Source: Hormoscilla sp. GM7CHS1pb
Lineage (GTDB): Bacteria; Cyanobacteriota; Cyanobacteriia; Cyanobacteriales; Desertifilaceae
DNA: 64,000 nucleotides
Direction: 5' to 3'
Assembly: GCA_014323675.1 (NCBI GenBank)
Contig: JACONN010000005.1
Span: 1-64,000 of the forward strand
Shown here: positions 29,026 to 37,948 of the stretch, piece by piece
Numbering within the stretch: position 1 is the first letter of the stretch
How the letters are laid out: the number at the start of each line of letters is the position of its first letter
Notes under the pieces: model-generated
What the model was told of the DNA's origin: nothing
Databases searched by the model: none
What the model saw: only the letters and a program-made list of their open reading frames with translations
Translations under genes and position numbers: made by a program

Positions 29026-29412
29026 CTATCTGGTTTTGGAGAAAAAGTGTTGCTTGAGGACATCCAGGCGGGAACAATCCCAGTAATCAATGTGGGATAT
29101 AATCAACCCAGCCTGATTAATCTGTAGTTCGCTGCGTCCAGAGATGGAGATGCGAGGTTTCCAGGGTAGGGGAGTATTCCAGCTAAGAGTCCACCGGGTG
29201 TGAATGGTGTCATCTGCAAGGAAGATCTCATGCAGATCCATCTTAGCATTCCTAAACCAGGTACTGATGAAGCCGATCATCTGTTTGTACCGTGCAACGC
29301 CTCGGAATTGGTTGAGGGGGTCTTGAAAATAGACATCCGACCCATAGATGCTGTAGGTCTGATCGGCTGGAAATCTTTGGTAATCTTGTTTGAGAGTAGC
29401 TATAATGTCCAT
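29026..29412 (-). CDS. DUF2358 (NTF2-like fold) protein
   Basis: The 128-residue protein starts MDIIATLKQDYQRFPADQTY, with YGSDVYFQDPLNQFRGV and TRWTLSWNTPLPWKP, the pattern of DUF2358, a small SnoaL/NTF2-like family of cyanobacteria and plastids. It ends 34 bp before the Get3-like gene on the same strand and may be co-transcribed with it. Its start overlaps the 5-prime region of the divergent gene at 29444. Function unknown. Confidence 0.8.
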   Translation of the reverse strand: MDIIATLKQDYQRFPADQTYSIYGSDVYFQDPLNQFRGVARYKQMIGFISTWFRNAKMDLHEIFLADDTIHTRWTLSWNTPLPWKPRISISGRSELQINQAGLIISHIDYWDCSRLDVLKQHFFSKTR

Positions 29413-29443
29413 TGGCAAGTATTATCGGGACAGCAGGAGAGAT

Positions 29444-29932
29444 ATGAGGGAATCAAAAATTGTGCAATTGCAGGCGGCGTGGGTGACAAAAGAGAATTTC
29501 GCACCTTACGGCCAGGTGATCTCAGCCGCTGAAAACGAAAAATCTTTTGATGAAGAGGATGCCCAGTTGGTACTCGATCGGGGCATCCCGCGATTTTACA
29601 TCATGCGTCTGCGACCAAGAGGTCTGAGATTTCATCATATCACTCGCCATGTCCAATGTACCCAATGTCTGGGTTCTGTGGCAGCTATGGATTGGTTGAT
29701 GGGGGTAGCACCCCCATGTCAAGCTGCCCAACCTGGTTTAGAGGATATTGTAGCATTTCGGATTCCGGGGAATTGTTTTATTAAGTTGCATCTGGGCACC
29801 TGGCACGCTGGACCGCTTTTCACTACTGAGTCCATCGACTTTTACAACCTGGAACTCAGCGATACGAATATCAACGACCACGATACTTGTAATTTATTGT
29901 CTACCTACGAGCGGGAATTTGAAATTCTCTAG
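29444..29932 (+). CDS. Ureidoglycolate lyase-like protein
   Basis: The 162-residue cupin-fold protein matches the PF04115 family: ENFAPYGQVI at the N-terminus, RFYIMRLRPRGLRFHHITRH in the middle, then AFRIPGNCFIKLHLGTWHAG and DFYNLELSDTNINDHDTC. ATG 29444 follows GGAG with good spacing, better than the longer frame from 29390. Ureidoglycolate breakdown belongs to purine catabolism, but no other allantoin gene is nearby, so the substrate is unproven. About 43 bp of its 3-prime end recur at 30531. Confidence 0.8.
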   Translation: MRESKIVQLQAAWVTKENFAPYGQVISAAENEKSFDEEDAQLVLDRGIPRFYIMRLRPRGLRFHHITRHVQCTQCLGSVAAMDWLMGVAPPCQAAQPGLEDIVAFRIPGNCFIKLHLGTWHAGPLFTTESIDFYNLELSDTNINDHDTCNLLSTYEREFEIL

Positions 29933-29965
29933 AAACTCAAGGTGGGCGGTGCCCACCCTACGAGC

Positions 29966-30530
29966 GGGTGTGGTCAAAAGTAGTTGCAGCGGGATCTCCC
30001 CTTCAACACGAACAAAATTATTTAAAAATGCGCAGGAGATCCCTGCCACAGGGCCTCCTTGTGGAGTCGAAGTGAGCGATAAAGAGATTTACCTGACCCG
30101 GAGTTACGCTCTTAACGCCTCATAACCGTTGCTTAACCCAAGTAGAGCGCTTTTTGCGCAGTCCGGGCCGGGCATCCCTGGTTTCGCTTGGGCTTGTGTT
30201 ACGTTTGATTTTCCAAGCCCCCATGAACCAACATTGCTAAATAAAGTATAGCTAACGGGAGTGGAAAATGTCTGTGGGTTTAGGAATTTTTTTCCCTGGA
30301 ATGGGATATTTATTTGGGTGCGGCTCATTTCCCGTTGGTTTTGGGTGTGGTCATGCGTCAGTTGGTACGGGGGGTACACCGGAGTTCTCGCGGGGTGCCC
30401 CGGCGTTGCAAAGGTCATCGGACATCTGTCAAGTTATGTCATAATTGGCACAAGAATGCTTCGCCCCTACAGGGGGATCTGGGAGGGCCCATAAACGATC
30501 AACGGGTTTTGACCACACCCCCTACGAGCG
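29966..30530. repeat. Region bounded by GGGTGTGGTC inverted ends, including one MITE copy
   Basis: The left end GGGTGTGGTCAAAA at 29966 and the right end TTTTGACCACACCC at 30530 are inverted repeats flanked by CCTACGAGC on both sides. A second left end at 30343 marks the better conserved inner copy (30343-30530). The flanking sequence also contains a copied gene tail, so the 9-bp repeat cannot be taken as a simple target duplication. There is no gene. Confidence 0.6.
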
Positions 30531-30590
30531 GGAATTTGAAATTCTCTAGAAACTCAAGGTGGGCGAAGGTGGGCGGTGCCCACCCTACAA

Positions 30591-32915
30591 TTAATTCTCC
30601 ATTCTCAATTCTCCATTCTCCGCAAAATTACTTTCTAAATCGATAGTTGTTTCAAACCCATTTTCTGGTGTCCATTGGATGGCTCCATTCTGCTCTGTAC
30701 TATACAGTTTTGTCTTACTTCTTAGCAACTCATATCTGGTGTTTTCGTCAATTGCTCCTGCTGATGCGATCGCCACTTGTGGTTGCAGGGCGGAAAGTAA
30801 ATCATCGTTTAAGCTGCTGCCGGGCCACCAAATTACTTCGGCTTTGGGCAGCTTTCCTGCCCCCAGCAATAGGTTTTGGTCTGCTGGTTTCAGGTCTGCT
30901 AATAGCAACCATGTCTGGTCGAGAATCTGCAAGGAGATTATCTGTGGTTGAAAGTTGATTAATTTCACAGATGTGGAGCCAATTTGCAGGGTTTTTTCCA
31001 GGGGCAAAGGCTGGTATTTGCCCTCATGCTCTTGTATGGCCTCTTGCAGGGCCCGAAATTCCACTTGATTTGCTGCCGCATCTAAATGTAAGATATCATA
31101 AAATTGTTGAATGGGAAATTTGCTGAATATCTGAAACCACCCGCTGCGATTATTCCGGACCCGACTGGTCGCGATCGCCCAATCTATATGATTGACTCCC
31201 TGTTGTTGGAGAAAGGGGAGGATGGTATAGAGGGCGGTAGATTCGTCCCCACTGTTAACTAGGGTGATTTCCCCTCGATCTTGGATGACGATGACCGGCT
31301 TTCCTGAGGTGGCTAAGACGGTGACCCGAAACATTGTTGCCTGGGCCAGCATGGCGGGAATTATAATCAGGGCGATCGCGAGGCCGAGGCTGAAGCTAAG
31401 GATAAATTGGTTTTGCTTTCTGGGGGCTAACAGCCAGACAGCGCCAATTAAGCCGTAGAGTAGGAGTAGCTGCCATAGGGAGATATTGCCTATAGCTAGG
31501 GAATTTCCTGGCAATTGACTGCCAAATTCTACCAGTTGAATTAGCCAGTGGGTGGGGTGATACAGCAACCAGGCGATCGCGCTGCCTGCGGCGGGCCAAA
31601 TTACAGCGGCCAGGGCGCTGATGAACCCTCCTAGGGCGATCGCGCTAATGAGTGGGGTAGTAATGATGTTAACAAAGATGCTGTAGGGAGAGACCTGACC
31701 AAAACTGTAGAGTAGCAGGGGCAGAGTCCAGATAGAGGCTGCCAGAGGTACCGCGATCGTAGAAGCGATCGCGGGTGGCAACCAGTCCAGGCGTTGAACG
31801 AGTCCTGGCACGGTGACTACTAATCCTAAAGTGGCTAAAAAACTCAACTGAAAGCCTAAATTCCAAATCCATTGGGGGTCGATGGCAAGCAACAGGACTG
31901 CGGCCAGTAATAGGGAGCCGAGGGGCTTAACTTTCCGGTCCGTAAGTAGAGCCAGCAACGCTCCGAACCCCATCACCGCTGCTCGCAGCACTGATGGCTG
32001 AAAACCCGTGAGACCGACATAGATAATTAAAGCTGCTAGCCCAAAGGTAAACTGTCCTTGCACGGACAGGCGGCGGGTCAGAGTTAGGACTAAAAATAGC
32101 AGTAGGGAAACGTGAAATCCCGAGGCCGCTAGCACGTGGGCTAACCCGACATTGATGAAGCGATCGCGGATATCGTAGGGCAAGTCCACGGCCTTACGTC
32201 CCAGCACCATGGCACTGACAACTATCCCTTCTGGGACTCCCAAACTCCGGACTTGGGCCCGGACTATTCTCTGTCGCAACTGCCACCATCCCCAAGATCC
32301 GGGGGCGTCACTCATGCTCAGGCGATCGCCATTCATGCCTGCAAAAGAGCCCTCGCGGGCCAGGTAATCTTTAAAATCGAAGGCACCTGGATTAGCTGCT
32401 GGTTTGGGTTTATACAAAATTCCCGTTACTTCTACGGTCCGTCCTGGATGCAGACCCGTTGCTTGCAAAAGTGGCACGGTCACGTACAACTTACCTGTCA
32501 CTTCCTTTCCCATCACCAGGGGTTGGACTGAACCGCTGATTTCGTGGAATTCCCGGGCTAACAGCCAAAATTGGGCCCGCCCCGATCGGGTCAGACGGGG
32601 ATTACTGACCACCTTGCCCCCTATTTTCACCACGGGTCTTTCCGCCGAAGCAGTAATGGGTGTGGAGACAAACTGACTGATATCATTGTCCAGGGGTTGG
32701 GGCACCCGCATTGGCAAATAGAAGCTTGCTAACAATCCTACCAGTCCTGCTGCTAGCCAGATGCCAGGTTTCGGTCCCATGCGCCAGAATCTACGCCCGA
32801 TCGCGGGGGCGGCCACTGCCAGAACTAGGACTGTATACCCTCCCCAAGCGCTCGCGGTAGATAGCAAGCCCAGAATATAAGCTAAACAGATAATGACGCC
32901 ACTGGCTGGATGCAT
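30591..32915 (-). CDS. comEC: ComEC/Rec2-family DNA uptake channel
   Basis: ComEC carries transforming DNA across the inner membrane. The 774-residue protein has N-terminal helices and an OB-like segment (TGLHPGRTVEVTGILY). The competence core with NVGLAHVLAASGFHVSLLLF corresponds to the family HLLAISGLH motif. Many helices follow, then a C-terminal beta-lactamase-like domain (GKPVIVIQDRGEITLVNSGD) that lacks the metal-binding HxHxDH, as in many cyanobacterial ComEC proteins. The last residues run into a GGAGAATGGAGAATT repeat. It is a single gene with no com neighbours. Confidence 0.92.
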   Translation of the reverse strand: MHPASGVIICLAYILGLLSTASAWGGYTVLVLAVAAPAIGRRFWRMGPKPGIWLAAGLVGLLASFYLPMRVPQPLDNDISQFVSTPITASAERPVVKIGGKVVSNPRLTRSGRAQFWLLAREFHEISGSVQPLVMGKEVTGKLYVTVPLLQATGLHPGRTVEVTGILYKPKPAANPGAFDFKDYLAREGSFAGMNGDRLSMSDAPGSWGWWQLRQRIVRAQVRSLGVPEGIVVSAMVLGRKAVDLPYDIRDRFINVGLAHVLAASGFHVSLLLFLVLTLTRRLSVQGQFTFGLAALIIYVGLTGFQPSVLRAAVMGFGALLALLTDRKVKPLGSLLLAAVLLLAIDPQWIWNLGFQLSFLATLGLVVTVPGLVQRLDWLPPAIASTIAVPLAASIWTLPLLLYSFGQVSPYSIFVNIITTPLISAIALGGFISALAAVIWPAAGSAIAWLLYHPTHWLIQLVEFGSQLPGNSLAIGNISLWQLLLLYGLIGAVWLLAPRKQNQFILSFSLGLAIALIIIPAMLAQATMFRVTVLATSGKPVIVIQDRGEITLVNSGDESTALYTILPFLQQQGVNHIDWAIATSRVRNNRSGWFQIFSKFPIQQFYDILHLDAAANQVEFRALQEAIQEHEGKYQPLPLEKTLQIGSTSVKLINFQPQIISLQILDQTWLLLADLKPADQNLLLGAGKLPKAEVIWWPGSSLNDDLLSALQPQVAIASAGAIDENTRYELLRSKTKLYSTEQNGAIQWTPENGFETTIDLESNFAENGELRMEN

Positions 32916-33009
32916 AGTTTGTGACAGGTGTTAGGTTCCTTAGTATGATACCATTTGCGAACAAGGTTGCTAAACTCTCAAGCCTGTAATTTCCTCTCTT
33001 CAATGCACC

Positions 33010-33080
33010 CGTTCGTAGGTTGGGTTTCCGCACGAAACCCAACCCGTGCATCTCCGGCATGGCAGCACGAAACCCAACTT
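33010..33080. repeat. GGTTGGGTTTC palindromic repeat
   Basis: GTAGGTTGGGTTTCCGCACG and ACGAAACCCAACC alternate, forming a hairpin upstream of the HTH pair. Related units are present in the tandem array at 27641. Confidence 0.5.
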
Positions 33081-33162
33081 CCTGGTGGCAATTGGAGCCG
33101 GGCGATAACATTGCTTTCTGTGATAGTATAGAATAGATAGCAAACGCATTTTCAGTAAGCAG

Positions 33163-33624
33163 ATGAATTCTAGTGACATCAAGCCCGAACCTATAGTGGC
33201 AACCTCCGAAGAACTCGCAGACTTGGCTTTATTGTCCCAGTTGTTGAATGGACCGAGTAATGGCTCACAACTGCCACGAATTATCAGCCCAGAGGGTGAA
33301 GAAATAGAACTGCCTAAGTCGATGTTTCGTTTACTGCGTCAGGCGGCGCATCAGTTAACCAAAGGCAATGGGGTAATAATTTCCACCTTTCACCAGCCAT
33401 TGACAATTTCCGAAGCTGCCGCTTTGCTAAATGTAGATTGTAAATATGTAGTGCGCCTCGTAAAAAATGGAGAAATTCCTTTTTTTGATACGGGTTGGGA
33501 GCAGAGAATTGAGTTAGATGTGGTGATGGCTCACGAGTCAAAGCTGTCGGAATTGCATCGGCGGGGTATACAAGAGTTAGCAGAAATTAGTCAGGAGTGC
33601 GGGTTGTATCCGATGGAAAAATAG
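33163..33624 (+). CDS. Excisionase-type HTH antitoxin-like protein (copy 1)
   Basis: The 153-residue protein has an HTH_17/excisionase segment (PLTISEAAALLNVDCKYVVR) and a C-terminal helical part (LSELHRRGIQELAEISQECG), as in cyanobacterial antitoxins that normally precede a PIN toxin. No toxin follows; the next gene is a paralogue. The leader (GATAGCAAACGCATTTTC) is repeated before copy 2, so the unit of about 500 bp was duplicated with its promoter. Confidence 0.75.
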   Translation: MNSSDIKPEPIVATSEELADLALLSQLLNGPSNGSQLPRIISPEGEEIELPKSMFRLLRQAAHQLTKGNGVIISTFHQPLTISEAAALLNVDCKYVVRLVKNGEIPFFDTGWEQRIELDVVMAHESKLSELHRRGIQELAEISQECGLYPMEK

Positions 33625-33661
33625 TATAGCATAGAGAGCAAACGGATTTTCTGTAAGCAAG

Positions 33662-34186
33662 ATGAATTCTAGTGACATCAAGCCCGAACCTATAGTGGCA
33701 ACAGAAAAAGAACTCGCTGACTTGGCTTCATTGTCCCAGTTGTTGAATGGACTGAGTAATGGCTCACAGTTGCCACGACTTGTCACCCCAGATGGAGAAG
33801 AAATAGAATTGCCGGCGTCTGTATTTCACTTGCTGCGTGAGCAGGTGTATCAGTTAGGGCGGGGGAATGGCGTGAGTACTGTTATCTTTCACGATCCATT
33901 GACAACCTGGCAAGCTGCTGCTTTGATCGGTTCTCAGGTGCAATATGTGAATAAATTGCTTGACGATGGGGAAATTCCTTTCATTCAGGATGGAAGACTG
34001 CGCCTCATTCGGCTTGAGGATGCGATCGCTCATAAGCAGAAGCTGTCTGAGTTGCATCGGCGGGGAATAGAAGAGTTGGCGTCCCTTAGCCAGGAGTACG
34101 GTTTGTACTCGATGGTGAAGACAATAATAAGCCACCGTTTGCCGCTGAAGTCCGATCGGGCCTTGAGGAACGGGAGTAGCGATTGA
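33662..34186 (+). CDS. Excisionase-type HTH antitoxin-like protein (copy 2)
   Basis: The 174-residue paralogue of the preceding gene shares its first 13 residues (MNSSDIKPEPIVA) and its HTH (PLTTWQAAALIGSQVQYVNK). It has an extra C-terminal tail of about 25 residues (TIISHRLPLKSDRALRN). It ends 38 bp before a two-gene operon encoding a Z1 helicase, so it could control that operon. The partner PIN toxin expected for this family is absent. Confidence 0.75.
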   Translation: MNSSDIKPEPIVATEKELADLASLSQLLNGLSNGSQLPRLVTPDGEEIELPASVFHLLREQVYQLGRGNGVSTVIFHDPLTTWQAAALIGSQVQYVNKLLDDGEIPFIQDGRLRLIRLEDAIAHKQKLSELHRRGIEELASLSQEYGLYSMVKTIISHRLPLKSDRALRNGSSD

Positions 34187-34224
34187 GTAGAGATAGTATG
34201 TAATTGTCAGGAACGTGACTGCAA

Positions 34225-34704
34225 ATGATCAACGATCGGGAATTTCTTCACGGTGCCGCCATCTTAAGGCTAATTAACTATGGAGACAGGATTACCATCA
34301 CCCATGCCAGAGAGATCCACCCCTCACTGTACCTAGTTGAAAATGAGCGCACCCAGTCTGCTATTATATTTAAGGTGTCCACCAAACCGACATCTGCATG
34401 GTCCTTCACCTTAAGCTCTCAGGAAGAGTCGGCCCTGAATACCCTGCATCGCCAGCATCTTGGCTTTTCGGTATTCATGGCCCTAGTCTGTCACAAAGAC
34501 GGCATCTGCTGCATCGCCGCAGATCGCCTTCGCAGTGTCTTATACAGAGACCTTGAGATTGGCGGTCAGCACATATCAGTGTCCAGGCGACCTCGCGGAA
34601 GCTATCATGTAAGTGGTCCTGGCAGGCAGCAGATGGCCCAAAGCGTGCCCCAAACTGACTGGCCTGGCGTATTTTTGTCATCACAAAACAGTAGCCATGA
34701 GTAA
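34225..34704 (+). CDS. Unknown protein co-translated with the Z1 helicase
   Basis: The 159-residue protein contains LHGAAILRLINYGDRITITH, AIIFKVSTKPTSAWSFTLSS, VFMALVCHKDGICCIAADRL and VSRRPRGSYHVSG. I recall similar short proteins beside defence genes but know no name for them. Its stop overlaps the start of the Z1 gene by eight bases (ATGAGTAA), so the two are translationally coupled and probably act together. No catalytic motif is evident. Confidence 0.65.
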   Translation: MINDREFLHGAAILRLINYGDRITITHAREIHPSLYLVENERTQSAIIFKVSTKPTSAWSFTLSSQEESALNTLHRQHLGFSVFMALVCHKDGICCIAADRLRSVLYRDLEIGGQHISVSRRPRGSYHVSGPGRQQMAQSVPQTDWPGVFLSSQNSSHE

Positions 34705-36331
34705 AACTCCGATTAAGACTGATGAAGATTGCATCAATAACCTGATTGATGTGGTAAGCAACGAATTAGGGGATAAGGCCGCAGAGCAGTTAAAGCAAAC
34801 CGCTGTGGAAATTGTCCAAAACTGTGTTGATGTTTACGACAAGACCTTCGGCGCTGGTGATGTTGGCGCTACCGGTTCGGGTACTGTCAGTAAGCCTCAC
34901 AAAGGCAAAATTCCCAATGGCACGACTGGAATAATCTACGGAAAAGTCCAAAGCGGCAAGACTAAGACTACCATTGCTACTCTAGCAATGGCTCAAGCAA
35001 ATGGATTTCGTTGTTTTGTAGTCTTGACATCTGATAATACATGGCTGGGTAAACAAACTGCTAGTCGTTTCAACGAGCAGCTAGAGAATGGACCGGTTGT
35101 CTTTAACTGGGAACAATGGAAAAAGGATCCACGAGAATTTGCGACTCAGCAATTGCTTGACTATGTACAAGATACTGGCGTTGTTCTGATATCCACTAAG
35201 AATGGACATCACCTCGATAAGTTGCTTGCAGTGCTTGAGTATGCTAAAGCACGTGATGTTCCTACCATTATCTTTGATGACGAAGCTGATAATGCTAGTC
35301 TGAACACCAATGAAGCCAAGCAAGCAAAGAAGGGGAAAGATACAGTTCCAGATAGTTCTACTTTTGATAAAATCGGGAAAATTAGGGAAGAGGTGGCCAA
35401 TCATATCTATTTACAGATTACAGCTACTCCCCAAAGTCTGCTGCTGCAAAATATTGACCACGAATGTAAGCCAGCTTTCTGTGTTCTTTCTCAACCGGGC
35501 GAGAAGTACATGGGAGGAGACCTGTTTTTTGAGGACGATCGCCGGTTCTGCTACACGGCAGTCGAACCGGAAGAACTAGATATGTTAAAACAACAGGAAG
35601 GAAATATAAACCCAGGCAATAACTGGAATATTCCTCCGGGTCTGAAACTGGCCCTATGCTGTTTCTTCTTGGGTTCAATTTACAAGATGAAATCTGCCAA
35701 AGATCGTTCGGCTGTCTATTCTTTTCTCGCTCATATTTGCCACAGGCGCATAAATCACAGCAATTTGGAAAAAGTGATTCGCAACTTTGTTGTAGAACTT
35801 GATAAGGCGATTCGAGGACAATCATCTGCAACGAAGCAAGAGGAGGCGCGGAAGTGGTTAAAGCAAGCTCATCAGGAGTTAAGCAAAACAGCTCCGGATT
35901 TACCATCAGTTGATTACTTTGTCAATGAGCTAGATAAGAAGCTGCGGAATGCTATCCCAGAGGTAATCAATGCAGATAATCCCAATAAAGAAGTGACATA
36001 TAACCCCGGAATGAATATTCTGATTGGAGGGAACCGCCTAGGGCGCGGTGTAACCATTGAGGGGTTGATGGTTACTTACTACGGGCGCGATCCCAAGCAA
36101 AAAGTCATGGATACCGTGCATCAACACGCACGGATGTATGGTTATCGCCCAGAATTGTTAGATGTGACTCGTCTGTTTGTACCTCAGCACATTTATGAGG
36201 ACTTTTGCGCTATCCATGAGGCTGATGAAGGTATGCGCCAGGCGATCGGGGAGGATCCCAGCAAAATTAAGATTAAGCCTGTCTGGGTTGGTCGAAAGGC
36301 GATGTGTCTGATAATTGCATGCAATGTCTGA
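34697..36331 (+). CDS. Z1-domain superfamily II helicase-like ATPase, probably C-terminally truncated
   Basis: The 544-residue protein has the Z1 signatures: Walker A IIYGKVQSGKTKTTIA, Walker B FDDEADNASLNTN, LQITATPQSLL (motif III), and NRLGRGVTIEGL with HQHARMYGYR (motifs V and VI). Z1 helicases occur in restriction-like systems with a GHKL ATPase, a DUF4420 nuclease and a methylase; none is present here. Most Z1 proteins are longer, and this one ends in an atypical AMCLIIACNV about 60 bp before a MITE. ATG 34697 is chosen from its overlap with the upstream gene. Confidence 0.85.
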   Translation: MSKTPIKTDEDCINNLIDVVSNELGDKAAEQLKQTAVEIVQNCVDVYDKTFGAGDVGATGSGTVSKPHKGKIPNGTTGIIYGKVQSGKTKTTIATLAMAQANGFRCFVVLTSDNTWLGKQTASRFNEQLENGPVVFNWEQWKKDPREFATQQLLDYVQDTGVVLISTKNGHHLDKLLAVLEYAKARDVPTIIFDDEADNASLNTNEAKQAKKGKDTVPDSSTFDKIGKIREEVANHIYLQITATPQSLLLQNIDHECKPAFCVLSQPGEKYMGGDLFFEDDRRFCYTAVEPEELDMLKQQEGNINPGNNWNIPPGLKLALCCFFLGSIYKMKSAKDRSAVYSFLAHICHRRINHSNLEKVIRNFVVELDKAIRGQSSATKQEEARKWLKQAHQELSKTAPDLPSVDYFVNELDKKLRNAIPEVINADNPNKEVTYNPGMNILIGGNRLGRGVTIEGLMVTYYGRDPKQKVMDTVHQHARMYGYRPELLDVTRLFVPQHIYEDFCAIHEADEGMRQAIGEDPSKIKIKPVWVGRKAMCLIIACNV

Positions 36332-36708
36332 CAATTGCTTACAGTGCCAAACTCAAACTGCCTCAACACTGGCACAGCAAGAATCTCAGCCGGGTGCATC
36401 CCAGATTTGCAAAGATAGCTGTAGGGGCGACTGGCATTCTTGCGCCAATTATGACATAAGTTTACAGATAGACTCTCCGTATCCCTCACGGGAGCGCCAG
36501 CCATATCCCTCACGGGAGCGCCAGCCATATGCTTCGCCCTTGCGAAAGTGGGATGCACCCTCTCAGCCACAGTCTGCCACACCGGCTCAAACCCATCGCG
36601 ATCGCTACCCGACAGCTACTGAAGACAAGACGGAACCTCCAGCCCAGGTCGTCGGGCGAAGAATCTGCACATCCATAAGTTTTACTAATCACTAATATAA
36701 GAAATATA
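36332..36708. other. Stretch containing a MITE-interrupted short reading frame
   Basis: From ATG 36324 a frame reads SDNCLQCQTQTASTLAQQES. If the MITE at 36392-36560 and one target repeat are removed, it continues QSATPAQTHRDRYPTATEDK to a stop at about 36695. It may be a small gene or the displaced tail of the Z1 gene. I cannot assign a function. Confidence 0.4.
36392..36560. mobile_element. MITE of the GGGTGCATCC family (copy 1), 8-bp target duplication
   Basis: Ends GGGTGCATCCC / GGGATGCACCC are inverted repeats. TCTCAGCC lies on both sides (36384-36391 and 36561-36568). The 169-bp element contains an internal repeat of CATATCCCTCACGGGAGCGC. Other copies are at 46537-46659 and 48205-48324. 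Confidence 0.88.
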
Positions 36709-37580
36709 GGCGTTGCACAATTACGGGATGATTTAAATAGGTACCGGTACAGAATTATAACGTAGATAGTGCAATAATAACTTAATTGAAAGCCTCAACA
36801 TTTCTTCCGACTTTGAGTAACATAATGTTTTTCTTTTTAATCGAGCTAGATAATGTCTTAATCGACAATTTTCACATTCAACACGGGTCATGTAGGTTTT
36901 GCTGACTATATGGTCAATATATTCAATAAACATTGGATAAACAGGCCATCCATCAGTAACGTCTAAAAAGCATTGCCAACATTTTCTAATATCCCACATA
37001 GGCTTAAAAGTTTCTGCAGAACGATCGCCTAATACCCATGTTATAATCCCTGGCTTGAAATGATTTACGACTGTCCATAGCCACTTTTTATTCTTTTTTT
37101 CATTGACATAAGTATGCAACTCGTCAATTTCTGCAACCTCCGGAATATCGTAGTTTTCAGGGATTGACGGTAATTCTTTAGCTGCCTGTTTTACCCAATC
37201 AATTTGAGTATTATGGCTGACACCAGTTATCCTTTCAATACCTCGAAATCCATTGCCATTAACGTACATTGTCAAACAATTTTTCTTGACATCTTCTGAA
37301 TAACCGCGCGGATAATAATGTTCGAGAAACTGGCGACGACAATCCTTACAAATTAAATTCTGTTTGCCGCGTCTGTGACCATTTTTATTGATGTTTTCAG
37401 AACCACATCTGGGACATTTCATGTTCGACTCCTTTAGCTAATTCTTTCGCCTTACTATCCATGATAACACATATTATGACTAGGTCGAAAACAAACATCA
37501 TACTATACATAAATTCTGACTGTAAAATTGCAGATTATCATAATCTGCAATAACCCATCATCCCGAAAATGTGCAACGCC
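36709..37580 (-). mobile_element. IS1-family insertion sequence, copy 1
   Basis: The 872-bp element has inverted ends GGCGTTGCACAATTACGGG / GGCGTTGCACATTTTCGGG and one transposase gene. No target duplication is apparent (flanks AAATATA and GGGGACG differ). The same element is present in opposite orientation at 53293-54164. Confidence 0.92.
36733..37422 (-). CDS. IS1-family transposase (single-frame type)
   Basis: The 229-residue protein has an N-terminal zinc ribbon (CPRCGSENINKNGHRR, then CKDCRRQF), an HTH (GFRGIERITGVSHNTQIDWV) and a DDE catalytic domain starting at EIDELHTYV. The zinc ribbon and IS1 fold are in one uninterrupted frame, without the InsA/InsB frameshift. The protein is identical to that at 53451-54140, so the element was recently active. 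Confidence 0.93.
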   Translation of the reverse strand: MKCPRCGSENINKNGHRRGKQNLICKDCRRQFLEHYYPRGYSEDVKKNCLTMYVNGNGFRGIERITGVSHNTQIDWVKQAAKELPSIPENYDIPEVAEIDELHTYVNEKKNKKWLWTVVNHFKPGIITWVLGDRSAETFKPMWDIRKCWQCFLDVTDGWPVYPMFIEYIDHIVSKTYMTRVECENCRLRHYLARLKRKTLCYSKSEEMLRLSIKLLLHYLRYNSVPVPI

Positions 37581-37948
37581 GGGGACGACTATATAGTACC
37601 GGGCGTCGGTTCTTCGGCTGTGCATGGTGGTGGAGGGAACGATGTGTATGAATTGACGGAGCGGCGGACGCCTTTCTTTTTTCCGTAATTTAATTCGATA
37701 AGCCCCCATTTCCCTCGTCGGCCCCGACTATCGGGTCCTCTACAAAATTTTAAATCCCTGTACATGCAGAGAATTGAGAAAAATTACTATCTGACAGAGT
37801 AAAAAGCTCCATTAGCACTTCCCTAACGGCAATCGGACAGTTATATCCCTTGTTTGACTCGCAACGAGGCTAATAGAACTTTTCCAGAGCAACTTCATAG
37901 GCGTAACTATTAGCACGGACAAAATCGAGGGCCGCCGTCACAATATCG
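37423..37948. other. IS1 end and gene-free flank
   Basis: It includes the IS1 right end to 37580. The remaining 370 bp hold no supported gene. ATAATCTGCAAT palindromic matter lies at 37533-37552 inside the IS end. Confidence 0.45.

Noticed and set aside
29966..30530. A 565-bp MITE with 9-bp CCTACGAGC target duplication
   Set aside because: The flanking CCTACGAGC is part of a longer copied gene tail and a better inner copy starts at 30343, so the simple insertion reading is not secure.
36709..37580. Target-site duplication for the IS1-family copies
   Set aside because: Flanking bases differ on the two sides of both copies.
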